A stretch of DNA of 64,000 bases from Coriaria nepalensis (Eukaryota > Streptophyta > Magnoliopsida > Cucurbitales > Coriariaceae): the NCBI GenBank assembly GCA_027186245.1, contig CP114489.1, positions 10,671,501-10,735,500 on the forward strand. Direction: 5' to 3'. The notes below the pieces were generated by a model, which saw only the letters and a list, made by a program, of their open reading frames with translations, did no database searches and was not told the origin of the DNA. This document shows positions 34,571-45,461 of the stretch, piece by piece. The position numbers were made by a program, and so were the translations under genes. Numbering within the stretch: the stretch's first letter is position 1; every line of letters begins with the position of its first letter.

Positions 34571-36712
34571 TTTTGTTCTTTTGCCCCCTCAAAATTTCTG
34601 AAAAAGATATGACTTTTTGGATGAAAAGTTAATTTCAGAAGAAGCCCAGAAATAGAGATTGTAAGAGATTCCTCCTACCGGTTGCAGAAACCACCACTAT
34701 ATTAGGAATTGATGTTCTTCAAAATGGACAGAGAGATCGGATAAAAGGTATAATTTTTCCAAAATTTTTAAAAAACCAATCCAACATAACTAACTAATTT
34801 AAATCTTGATGATTAGTAAAATCAAACCTTGAAAAAACGGTCTGTGAGAAAAAGTGGTCTCAATTTTCTAATTCAATAACTGGTCTATTATTCCCTCATA
34901 ACCCTTCTTCCCCAATTAGCAACTGAAAATAAAAATAAATAAATAAATTCCAAATTTGGAAAGAAGATGGAAAGCTTATTCACTCTGTGAAATCCAGAAA
35001 GTGGAGAAGCTCATAACCAGAAATTAAAGCCATTTTTCTAAACCAGAGGTTCATAAGTCGAATGAATTTCCCCACTTTTTTCCAGGAGTTCAAATCACAA
35101 GAAAAACGAGAATAATTGTTACTCTGCTTTCACAGTCAGAAACCAGATGACAAGAATCGGAACTTTTTTGAGTTATTTTTCAAAAATGAATAATCTTTAG
35201 ATCAAAAGGTCGAATTTTTCCTCACATTTTCCCGGAAAATTCCACCCTGAGACAATTACCGATGAAAAAATTGTTGATATAGAAAGCACGGAATCGGGTA
35301 GAGAAGAAAAAAAAAAAACAAAAATCGGCGAAAAATCAGAGAGACGAAGCTGATCTGAAAATCGAACCCTAATTCTAATCTCACTCCCTCATCCAGCCAA
35401 CTTCTCCCTCTTCTTCCTCTTCTTCCTCTTCTTCAAGCTTTATTTATCTCTGTTGCTTCGAAATAAAACCAAACTTCAAGCTCGTCTTCTTCTGAATTTA
35501 AAGAGCTTTTTTTCTTTTTGAATTTTTATTGGACTCATATCAGCCGTTAGATGGAATCATGCGGTTCTGATTATACCGCAGTGTATTTGTCTTACTGTAG
35601 TCTCCAATCACTTAAAGACAATCTCCCATCATTTAAGTCCACTCAGGATTATTATTATTATGTTAATTTGCGATCGTTGATTTTAGCGCCTGGTGAAGCT
35701 GAGAACCGTCCAAAATTGCTGACGTGGTTGACCCGTATCCAATCATTGCGTCCATGTGCTGTAGTAGTTAGGTCAGCTGTTATTTTGTGACAATCCACCA
35801 AATATTAGTGAAGAAAAATGAAAAAAAATATTTACGAATAAATTGTTGCATTTATTAACTTTATATATATTTTGTGACAAAAAAAAAGAATAAAAACTAT
35901 ATAATATAAATATATATCCTAAATAAAAATAAAAATAAAAATAAAAATAAAAATAAAAATACTAATCTCCATTCTTAAGAAGGATAGGACAAAAACGGTG
36001 GGACAAGAGCGAAATAGCAAATTGAGTTGAGAGGTTGTAGTAACTTTGATTAATGCAATGCACACAATTTTGACTAAAGTAATTGAATTTCAATTATTTT
36101 TTCATTGTTTTTCTTTTTTGGGTCCGAACAAGTAAGTTTGGTTTTTTGTGGTTCAACTTGCATGATGAACTCACATCATTCGTGGTTTGATTGCAACCAT
36201 GAGATTGTGCAATTGATCAGTAGTACGAAATGAATCTTTCAGATGTTCGATTAAGTATGTGATTTAACCATATAGTATGAAAAAATAATAATATTGAAGT
36301 CCGATAATAATAGGTGAGCATCATGTTTAGAACTTTGTTACTAATTTTGTAGGTACCTAAGCTAAGCATATCTTATCAATGTTATTTCTATGTATTAACC
36401 ATTCTTTGTATGATCATCTACCTCTTTTGCTGTCTATAAAGATTCGAGTGATCAGTCTGATACATCAAAGATAAGACCTGTTGCTCTTATCCAGTTCTAA
36501 ATACATGCATTGAGTGTAGTGCGTTTTATTCTTTCCAGATTCCCACAGAAACCTGGATTGAGAAGTGTAGGAACAAGTGCAAGCTCTAGTATTGAGGTGT
36601 TATTAAATACTATAGATCTCAAAAACAGGCCCAAATATAGAAAAGTTTGAACTTATAAGGCCCGATTATGTTGGGCCATAGAAACTATTAGAGCCCAAAA
36701 TCAGTGATAGAG
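34571..36712. other. Spacer between divergent genes
   Basis: Upstream region of the minus-strand gene at 34570 (a CT-rich plus strand at 35395-35440, likely its leader) and of the coiled-coil gene. An (AAAAAT)n tract lies at 35921-35960. A 79-codon ORF at 35551 has a real ATG but no family features and is not called. GGGCC-type motifs near 36660-36700 could be TCP (site II) elements of the coiled-coil gene. Confidence 0.55.
35921..35960. repeat. (AAAAAT)n microsatellite
   Basis: Six to seven copies of a 6-bp unit. Confidence 0.9.
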
Positions 36713-36713
36713 G

Positions 36714-36721
36714 TATAAATA
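36714..36721 (+). promoter_or_regulatory. Probable TATA box of the coiled-coil gene
   Basis: TATAAATA, followed by a leader exon with a donor at 36979/36980 and an acceptor at 37588. This places a 609-bp intron inside the 5' UTR before the ATG at 37597. Confidence 0.5.
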
Positions 36722-37596
36722 TACCGACCGACAGTCTGACGCAGTGATTCCTGATTCGCATTGTGCCGTTTTCAACGCAACTTCAAATCTCCCACAAAAG
36801 CTTCTCTAACGGCTACTTGTAAACCACTTTCATCATAAATATTTTTTTTTTCACTCTCTCTCTCTCTCTCTTCCTCGTTACCTTTCTATCTTTCCCGTAA
36901 TTAACAGCAACCAGATTTTTCCGGAATACTTCCGATCAGAAAGCTTACATTAATGCCGAATCTGTAGTCTCACGGTCAGGTATGTCTCTGAATCTTTTCC
37001 TTTCTGGTTTTTTCATTATCTCTTCAGTCTTTTCCTTCAGCTTGTTTGGTTTCCGAGAATCTAGCTCAGAAAGTTGAACATCTCTTGATAACTGTTAAAG
37101 ACTAGAATTGTTAGTGTTTCAATTTTCGATGGATCATAGAGTTTTTGTAACTGTGATATGATTTTTTCATCTTATTCAGTTTTCCAGTGAATGTGAAAGT
37201 TTCTAGGGCTAGAATTTTTCTTTTTCGCCTGTTTTCCAACAAAATCGAGAAAAATGCTGTTACATTTTTCATTTAAGTTTTTTTCGATTTGCATTATGTT
37301 CTTGTGTAACGGGCACACTTGTAGATCCATTTGGAATTTAGTAAAGGAAACCAAGATTTCAGTAAGTTAGGTAATTTTCTTTTCTTCACACTTTCTTAGC
37401 ATCCAAACAAAGCAAGTTTCCTTAGCTGCCAGTGAAGAGTTCTCACGATTTACAGAAGAAAGTATTGAAGTTACCCGCTGAACATTGATTTTAGTGATTA
37501 CCAAAATTATTGTTGTTGATATGAAAACCAACTTTTGTATTTTCTCATGTTAAAAAATTTGATCGCAATTTTATTAATTCATGTCCAGAATAAACA

Positions 37597-39861
37597 ATGA
37601 ACATGGACAAGATTTATGAAGAACTAGGCGAAGCAAGGGCGGAGATCGCGAAACTCAAATCAGAATACCAAATTAAGGCCGAGTTATCCAAAAACTTGAA
37701 GAGATCTCATACCGAGCAGCTTGTCAGATTACAAGAAGCAAATTCAAAATTTGACAAGCTTGGTCGAGAGCTAAACGGAAAGGCAGAAGAACTCTCCCTT
37801 TCAAAGCAACAATGCGATGATCTTAGATTTAGTTTGAACGAAAAGGAGTCCATCATACAGCATCTCTCTGCTGCAAATGACAAGCTCCGAATCAATGGCG
37901 AAAAGAAGTGCCGAAATCTGGAAGAAGAAAACAGAAAGCTTATGTTTGCTTTAGATGAGAAGAATGAGAACAGTTTGGAGCAAGAGCAGAAGATTTGGTT
38001 ATACAAAGGAGAAATTGAAGGACTGAAAAAGAGCCTATCGGTTTTCCAGAAAAAATGCTCAGATGCTGAAGAAAAATCCAAGGCTATGAAGGAAATGAGG
38101 GAAAGAGAGAATATATTTTTCAGATTAGAGGAGAAAAATGAAAAATTTAAAGATGAGCTGAAATGGAAGAAGGAGCAATTTAAACATCTCGAAGAAGCAC
38201 TTGAGAAGTTACGGGATCGATTCAAGGTGGAGAAGAAGCAATGGGAAGATGAGAAATCTGGATTTCTCGATGAAATTTCTTCGCTTCAAGGGAGGCTACA
38301 TTCTCAGGAAAGAATCTCAAAAGATGTTCAAAACCGGCTAGAGATATGCAACCAAGCCTTGGCTCATGAAGAGAGCCGGAGAAAAATTATTCAAGCTCAG
38401 GTTTCTGAGTTTCAAGAGCGATTTGAGAGCGCTTTTGCAGAATGCGAGGATGTTAAGGTCCGACTGGAAGACATGACTGCTCGGAGGGATAAGGAGATCG
38501 CATGCTTGAGACTTTCATTAGGGACAAAAGAGTCATTTAACAAGGAGATGCAATATCAAAGGGAGAAACTGGAGCAAGAAAATAAGGAATTAAAGGTCGC
38601 TCTTAAGGAGCTCAGAGAAGCTCAAATTCAAGGAGCTGGAGCTTCATCTTCGCTTGGAAAACTGCGGAACAAGCTCAAAAGCTTGGAGGCTGTTCACAGA
38701 GAATCCATGACAAGTTTCAGGGTAAAAGAATCTGAATGGAGCTTGAAAATGGGACAAATAAATGAGGCCCTTGAAGATTGCAGGTCTGAACTAGAAATGA
38801 AAGAAGCAAGGCTAAAGGAGCTAAAGGCCGACCTGGAAGGCCGTGAGATGGAAAATGAGGAGTTATCTGTCATGTTACTAGTATTAAAGATGGGAATATC
38901 TGAAACTGAATTGAAGCTTGGAAAAGAAAAGGATGAAATGGAAGCGAATTTTGCTCCATTGAGAAAAAAGATGGAAATACAGGATGCTGCCCTGGTTGTC
39001 AAATCACAGAAAGAGTTGATTGAAGAACTTGAGAAGGTGGAATCTTTGAATAGGAAGATTGAGTCCTTGGATCGAGCAAATGCGGAATTGGCTGAAAAAA
39101 GTTGTATGGAGAGAGGAGCTGAAGAAGTATCATTAGGGGATCGAAATCAATTAAAAGAACAAGTCGGGACCTTAGGTAATGCATTGGAGAGAGCAAACAT
39201 AGAATTGACAGAGAAAATCTTTGAAGTGAACGAGGCTGAATTTGAGCTACAGATATGGAAATCGATGGTGGACCGTTTAAAAGCTGATCTTGAAGAAAAT
39301 TACGAAACGCGTAAAGAATTAGAAGCATCTCTTCTTGCGCAAGTTGATTTTGGTGAAACCATTGAGAAAGAAGGCCTCATTGTTCAAATCAAGCTGTTAC
39401 AGCAAGAGAAGGAAAGCATTCTTCAGACTATGAGAGAGAAGGATGAGTCCTTAGAGAATCTCGAAAAAGAAGTTGATTTGTTAGAACAAGAGTCATGTAG
39501 AAGAGAGCTTGAAACGAAAGCAAAGGAGTTGGAAATGGATAAACAGATTGGGCAAATGAAAATGGACATGACATGTTTGGAGAAAGAGAGAAGTGATTTC
39601 ATAGAAGATGTGATGAAGTTGTCTTCTGAGAGGGAGATGCTGTTGGATTTTATTGGCCAGACGGGCGATAAGATTTGCGAGTTTTCCAGTTCGGATAAAG
39701 GGCTGGTGAGTTCTTTGGAGAGGTTAATGTCATCTTTGAACAACGATGTTCGTGAGATGAACTTGAAATGTGATGAAGAGAATTTCAGTCCTAAATCTAC
39801 AATGAAGAAACTTGAAGGCTTACCGGGATTGAGATCCCCATTTCGACAACTTAACAGTTAG
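37597..39861 (+). CDS. Long coiled-coil protein (myosin-heavy-chain/COP1-interactive-like)
   Basis: Single coding exon of 754 codons, almost entirely charged heptad-like sequence rich in Glu, Lys and Leu. It runs from the N terminus (IYEELGEARAEIAKLKSEYQ) to about residue 700. There is no motor domain, membrane segment or catalytic motif. The C terminus ends in a short conserved-looking tail (GLPGLRSPFRQLNS) after a break in the coil. It resembles plant proteins annotated as myosin heavy chain-related or golgin-like, but similarity among coiled coils is weak evidence for function. Probably a scaffold or tether. ATG-AAC-ATG at 37597 allows two starts; the first is used. The leader intron ends nine bases upstream. 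Confidence 0.85.
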   Translation: MNMDKIYEELGEARAEIAKLKSEYQIKAELSKNLKRSHTEQLVRLQEANSKFDKLGRELNGKAEELSLSKQQCDDLRFSLNEKESIIQHLSAANDKLRINGEKKCRNLEEENRKLMFALDEKNENSLEQEQKIWLYKGEIEGLKKSLSVFQKKCSDAEEKSKAMKEMRERENIFFRLEEKNEKFKDELKWKKEQFKHLEEALEKLRDRFKVEKKQWEDEKSGFLDEISSLQGRLHSQERISKDVQNRLEICNQALAHEESRRKIIQAQVSEFQERFESAFAECEDVKVRLEDMTARRDKEIACLRLSLGTKESFNKEMQYQREKLEQENKELKVALKELREAQIQGAGASSSLGKLRNKLKSLEAVHRESMTSFRVKESEWSLKMGQINEALEDCRSELEMKEARLKELKADLEGREMENEELSVMLLVLKMGISETELKLGKEKDEMEANFAPLRKKMEIQDAALVVKSQKELIEELEKVESLNRKIESLDRANAELAEKSCMERGAEEVSLGDRNQLKEQVGTLGNALERANIELTEKIFEVNEAEFELQIWKSMVDRLKADLEENYETRKELEASLLAQVDFGETIEKEGLIVQIKLLQQEKESILQTMREKDESLENLEKEVDLLEQESCRRELETKAKELEMDKQIGQMKMDMTCLEKERSDFIEDVMKLSSEREMLLDFIGQTGDKICEFSSSDKGLVSSLERLMSSLNNDVREMNLKCDEENFSPKSTMKKLEGLPGLRSPFRQLNS

Positions 39862-41339
39862 CAGGGCAAACCTAAACCATGTCATCTTATTTTCCATCAT
39901 TTTCCCACTGAGCTGTAGTGTGATTTGTTTTCAGTTTTCTTCCTTGTATATATATATATATATATATAACAACATTCATCTTGTTATCAGTTTCATTGAG
40001 TTTTATATGTTTCTGTTTTAATTGGTATCAGATGTTTCTTCGGTTCCAAAAATGTATAATTGCACAAATAGTGTAGTTAAATTTGAATTGTTTCAAATTG
40101 ACGAATCATAAGTTCAAATATTTTATACTAAAACTTACGGTTCTAACATGAATTCGGATTCGATTGCTTCTGATTGCTAATAGGGTGCCGACCACCCTCC
40201 GGCTCAAAAGAAACCAAGGCAGGCAGCTGAAGTCAATTACATATAAGAGAAAAACAAGTATAAAACTGAAGATATATATATATATATATATATTTTTTTT
40301 TTTTAATTATTATTAATTTTATTTTTTATATAACATTGAAAAAAAAAAAAAGGAAGAAAAACGTGGAGGAACAAATCGCATATTCGCATACGAACGGTAG
40401 GCCCAGATTTAAAGACACGTGGAAGACGTTGATTGGTAAGTGACCGCCAGGAAGGAACATAGGAAAGCTCAAACGCAGGCATTTTTCACTATTTTCTTCT
40501 CTTCGTCTTCTTCGTATATCTAAAAGCTTAGAATTCTAACCAGAGTGCCTGAAGGGAGGAGGACGTTCATCTTCATTTTGTGTTTTCACCAGGTAACCTA
40601 AAAATTTCTTCATACCCTGATAATTATAATTTTAATCACTGAACGAGCAGGTTATGATTTTTCGTTTTTTGATTTTTCTTAGTTATGGTTGTCTGGTTGA
40701 ATTAGGGTTCTACGTTAACATATTTTGATTATTGTTTTCGGATATTTCTTGAGTTATATGATTCAAGATATGTTGAAATATTGATTTTTTTTTTCTTTTG
40801 CTGGTAAATTTGAGTTTGGTCTCTGAATCATCAGCATTTCTAGGGTTTAATCGGTTAATTTATCAAATAGGAGTCTCATGAATCCCAAGCTATATGTAAG
40901 TAGTTCGACTGGGAACTCTTAGAGGTAATTGTATTGGTCTAACGATAATCTTGAAGGGAAATTATTGCTATAAGGTAAGAAGTTAGAAGCTTCCCTTTGA
41001 TGCTCATAGGACGGATTAAGGGTTTTCTTCTTTTTCTTTTCTTTTTCTTCTAAAGTTCCTTTTTTTTTTAATTATTATAAATAAATGGTGCATTTTCCAC
41101 AGATTTCTCCATTGATTACGTCTTTTTCGAGGGAGGCCATTTCAATAAACGACATACGTAAAATCCATGTCCTTTCTCAACCAATAAAATCTCAAATTTC
41201 AACCTCAAATATTGGAGCCGTGAGTTGCTGTCTAGTCCTTATATCAAGACCTAGTTGCGTATAGAGGATAGCATACTTGGGTGATATATGATCTCACACC
41301 AGTAGGGGCACCGTTCAAGCTGTCATTTGCAATTAAACA
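39862..41339. other. Spacer and probable leader of the MSL gene
   Basis: Coiled-coil gene 3' UTR with (TA)n at 39949-39968, then AT-rich DNA with (TA)n at 40269-40292. A G-box CACGTG lies at 40416-40421 and a CACCAG/gtaacc donor at 40592/40593, suggesting a 5' UTR exon of the MSL gene ending there with a leader intron before 41340. Confidence 0.5.
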
Positions 41340-44300
41340 ATGGTGTTTTCAGGTTCCTTGCAATTTTCCCAAGAATGGGGACTCTGTAGGAGCCAAGAGC
41401 GCAGAAAACACTATAAGGTATTTAACCCCCTCTACTTTATTTCACTTCTTCAATTCTTTCTTTCAACTTTTTGTTTTGAAAGAATTTTGATCCCCTCAAG
41501 TTATTGGACTGTTTGCAGTCTAAAGTAGGGAGAGAAAAGATGCATTTGTTGGGTGCTGGCTTTTCTTCACAAGTCTCAGTAAGGTTTCTTGATTTTCAAG
41601 TCTATTTTCCTTGAAAAACATGAATTACTGGGTAAACTCTTCTGTCAGTTGCATTTCATGAAAACATGCTGGATTAATCTCTGTTTGTAGTGTACAACCA
41701 GTTAAAAAGAAGATGCCTAATTCAAATCTTATGGGGCCTTTACAAATATATTGAGATCATTTTATCATTGCAGTTTCAGCAAAAAAACTTATGGAGTATT
41801 TGCCTCTCAGACAGTTCATATCAGCCAATAAGTTCTTTGCCATACAGATGCAATATTCTCAAGTGCCATTCTTCTTTATTATCTGGAGGAGGATCTGAAC
41901 TTCCTCATATGGTAAAAACAGTTGCTTCAGCATTGACGAGGTGAACTTTTCTTCCATATTGGGCGTCTTGAAACCAAGGGGTATTTATGTAATACATAAG
42001 TTTCAGTGTTTGTGATCACATAATGATTTGTAATGCAGGTCGTATGAAATTTTGCAAGGTAGACCTCTTGTTCCAAAGTTGGTTCCAGCAATTGGTCTCA
42101 TTATATTCGCTCTGTGGGGCATTGCTCCACTTTTGCATTGGACCCGAAATGCATTTCTTCATGTTAGTTAACTTTTTTTTTTTCCTCCTTTAACGATTTT
42201 TTTTTATCCAGTTTTATTACAGAGATTGCTGTATTCTCGGCTATAATCTATTTATTAATTGAATGAGAAATTTTTGTATGGACATGGTCTATGGCCACAT
42301 GGAAAACCAAATCTCATCACAACCGCAAATGTCACTTTCTTGTAATGAGTGATGGGATGTATGAAAGTGATGTTTGTGTTTGTGATGGGGATTGGTTTGC
42401 CAAGTGGCCGTAGATAGATGAATGTCTCAAATCTGTACTTATATTATTAACTTCTTTTGGGAAAATAATGCAGAGAAATGATAATGGTTGGAAGAAAAGT
42501 AGCACATATTATGTCATGACTTCTTATCTTCAACCTTTGCTGCTTTGGATGGGAGCAACACTTGTTTGCAGGTTTGTCAATCTTGAGACGTTTTACAATG
42601 AAGTTTTGCAGTTTTTGAAAAGGAATTCTTTTAACATCTTAGTATATGTTTATCACACTTATGTTACTGGCAGAGCATTGGATCCAGTGGTTCTACCAAC
42701 AGAAGCTAGCCAGATTGTTAAACAACGACTCTTGAATTTTGTGAGGTCATTGTCAACTGTATTGGCCTTTGCCTATTGTTTATCAAGGTGAGTTAATTTT
42801 CACCAACTTATTTATTAATGTTTAAAATGCTTTGTGACTAGTTAATACCATTTTAAATGACTTTTTCTGAATTGTTATCCTGCTATATATGAATATCTCC
42901 CCCTTAAGAACAAAAAAAAGATAAAAATAAAAAATCGCAGCTTCCATGACAGGTAATATCATTTATGTGTTATTGTTTTTCAATGCAGTGCAATTCAACA
43001 AGCGCACAAGTTCTTTATGGAGACTAATGAATCCAGTGATACAAGAACTGTATGTATCTGTGATAGACATATTTGCAATTTTTGGAACCTATTGTGGATA
43101 CAGTTATATGCAATAGGACTGTTGGAGCATAAAAATTCAGCTAAACAGTCGATAAGATGAATCATACTTCCTCATTCTGGATGCATAATGCATGTGGACT
43201 TTCTTGTTTTCCATGCAGATGGGTTTCCAATTTGCAGGAAAAGCTGTATATTCTGCAGTTTGGGTTGCTGCTGTTTCATTGTTCATGGAATTACTCGGTT
43301 TTTCTACCCAGAAGTGGCTTACTGCTGGAGGTCTTGGGACAGTATTGCTTACTCTTGCTGGCCGTGAGGTTAAACTCATTGCCGCTTCATGTATTAATAT
43401 TATGCACATTTTAATTTATTCACCACCTTGACAGATTTTACTCCTATCATTTCTAGATATTCACAAATTTCCTTTCTAGTGCGATGATTCATGCAACCCG
43501 GCCTTTCATCGTGAATGAATGGATTCAAACAAAGATTGAAGGTTATGAAGTCTCTGGATTTGTTGAGGTATGTCCAGGTGAAGGTTTAAAAAGAGCTATT
43601 TCATTTTTACAAATGAATTTCCCGTGTCTTAATCCTGATTATATATGGCTTAACATGTAATATCATAATGCAGCATGTGGGTTGGTGGTCCCCCACAATT
43701 GTAAGAGGTGAAGATCGAGAAGCAGTTCACATTCCAAACCACAAGTTCACTGTGAATGTTGTGAGGAATCTCAGTCAGAAAACTCATTGGCGTATTAAAA
43801 CCCATCTAGCCATAAGTCATTTGGATGTCAATAAGATTAACGTGAGAAAAACTCTAATCTACGTGTTATCTGTTATGATATGAATTACCCCCATGTTACA
43901 ACTTAATAATTTATTCTCTCTATGCAGAATATTGTTGCTGATATGCGCAAAGTCTTGGCCAAGAACCCTCAAGTTGAACACAAGAGGCTGCATAGGAGAG
44001 TCTTTCTTGACAATATCCATCCTGAAAATCAGGCACTTTTGGTTCGTATCTGACATCTTTATCTTCTGTTCTGTCTAATACATCAAACTCTTTATATGTG
44101 TTAAATTTATGGTTTTTCCCTTTGCATTGGACAGATCTTAATATCCTGTTTTGTAAAAACCTCTCATCATGAAGAGTATCTACGTGTCAAGGTAAGATAG
44201 TTTTTTACTCAGTTTCACCTATTCGTTTTTTAGAAGAAGCTAGTTTTTGACAAATTAATTTTCATTTCTTTTTAATTTCTAAATGTAAAAACAGGAAGCT

Positions 44301-44972
44301 ATACTATTGGATCTTCTTAGAGTCATCAGCCATCACAGAGCCCGGCTTGCCACTCCAATCCGTACAGTGCAGAAAATGTACAGTGACACAGACTTAGAGA
44401 ACGTTCCATTTGCTGATTCAATATTCAACCATGGTGGAGCAGCATCTAGACGTCCATTACTCATGATCGAACCATCTTACAAAATCAATGGTGAAGATAA
44501 ATCCAAGAATAAAAACCGTTCGGCCAAAGACAGTGAGACCCCGTCAAAACCAGCAGCTGACAACACAAATAAGGTCAAAGAAGCTCCACCATCTTCTGAT
44601 GGGCCTGCTGTGGTTGAAGAAATTATTAATAAACCGACAGCAAAACAACCAGTCTTGAAGAAAGACTCCGAGGTGGACTTGGAAAAGTCAACTTTTGAGG
44701 CCACAGATAAGCAAGTAAATACGGAAAGTGAGAAAACGCAGCCACCAGTTGCGCAGCCACATTTGTCAAGGCCTGCCTTGGAAGAGAATATAGTACTTGG
44801 AGTTGCTTTAGAGGGGTCAAAGAGAACACTTCCCATTGAGGATGATGATATTCCTGCTTCTGAATCTCTTTCTGAAAAGACCACCTCTCGGAAAGGTAGC
44901 AGTGGGCCATTGACTGCTGAAAAGGATAAGAAAGATGTTCAGATTCAATCTTCTCCTTCACCAAGTGATTAA
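41340..44972 (+). CDS. MSL2: Mechanosensitive ion channel, plastid type (MSL2/MSL3-like)
   Basis: MscS-family channel of the plastid envelope that relieves osmotic pressure and shapes plastids. Thirteen coding exons: 41340-41417, 41519-41578, 41774-41940, 42039-42162, 42474-42571, 42674-42787, 42989-43049, 43219-43368, 43457-43567, 43674-43841, 43928-44041, 44135-44191, 44295-44972; 1980 nt, 659 codons. The first ~100 residues look like a transit peptide ([19 protein letters not shown]). About five membrane segments follow, with the pore-lining helix [14 protein letters not shown] and the MscS beta domain ([34 protein letters not shown]). The C-terminal tail is long, Ser/Lys-rich and disordered, with a conserved [20 protein letters not shown] block. 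Order and length match Arabidopsis MSL2/MSL3; which of the two is uncertain. Confidence 0.94.
42285..42419. mobile_element. MITE-like inverted-repeat element, copy B, in an MSL intron
   Basis: Lies in the intron between the exons ending 42162 and starting 42474. The arms pair over about 55 bp (left ATGGCCACATGGAAAACC, right ends GGTTTGCCAAGTGGCC) and share the AAATCTCATCACAAC core with copy A at 33268. It would form a long hairpin in the pre-mRNA. Confidence 0.6.
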
Positions 44973-45461
44973 GAATTTCTTGTCAATAACTTTCCTCCTG
45001 TTTTCAAAGTGATCATCCTCTGTTTTTTTCATGGAGCTGTATCACACTGCCGTGTATGATCAAAATAGTCTACACTTCGCTGAAGCCTGTCCATAAACCA
45101 TGGAGAGGTGTAGAAGCCAAGTTGGAGATTGCTTGTTCATATCTCTCAATTTTCACCTGTAGTTGTGCCTCATTCACTTACGATTGAAAATGTGTCCCAT
45201 TTATAAATAAAAGGAGCACCTTTGTGCTTTTGGTTCTATACACTAAACGATAATTTATTCTTTTCTTACGGCAAATTCTGGCTTATGGTACTATCCAAGA
45301 ACCTCTTGTCTGAAAACGAGTAAACGACAATGCCACATTTTTTACATATAACCAACCCAACTAATATTCCTGTAACATATGAATCAAACAAACTAGATTT
45401 TCTTTATTTAACACGTGCATAAAGTAAAAGACAGTTGATGCAAAAGAGCATTTCTTTTCCT

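Noticed and set aside
35551..35790. 79-codon ORF with a real ATG upstream of the coiled-coil gene
   Set aside because: No recognisable motif, no conserved-looking segment and a composition like random AT-rich DNA.
37707..38225. Long minus-strand ORF (172 codons) within the coiled-coil gene
   Set aside because: Antisense shadow of a GAA/AAG-rich exon, giving only Ser/Phe-rich low-complexity sequence.
44477..44964. Minus-strand ORFs of 112-135 codons in the MSL last exon
   Set aside because: Shadows of the conserved plus-strand exon; no family features.
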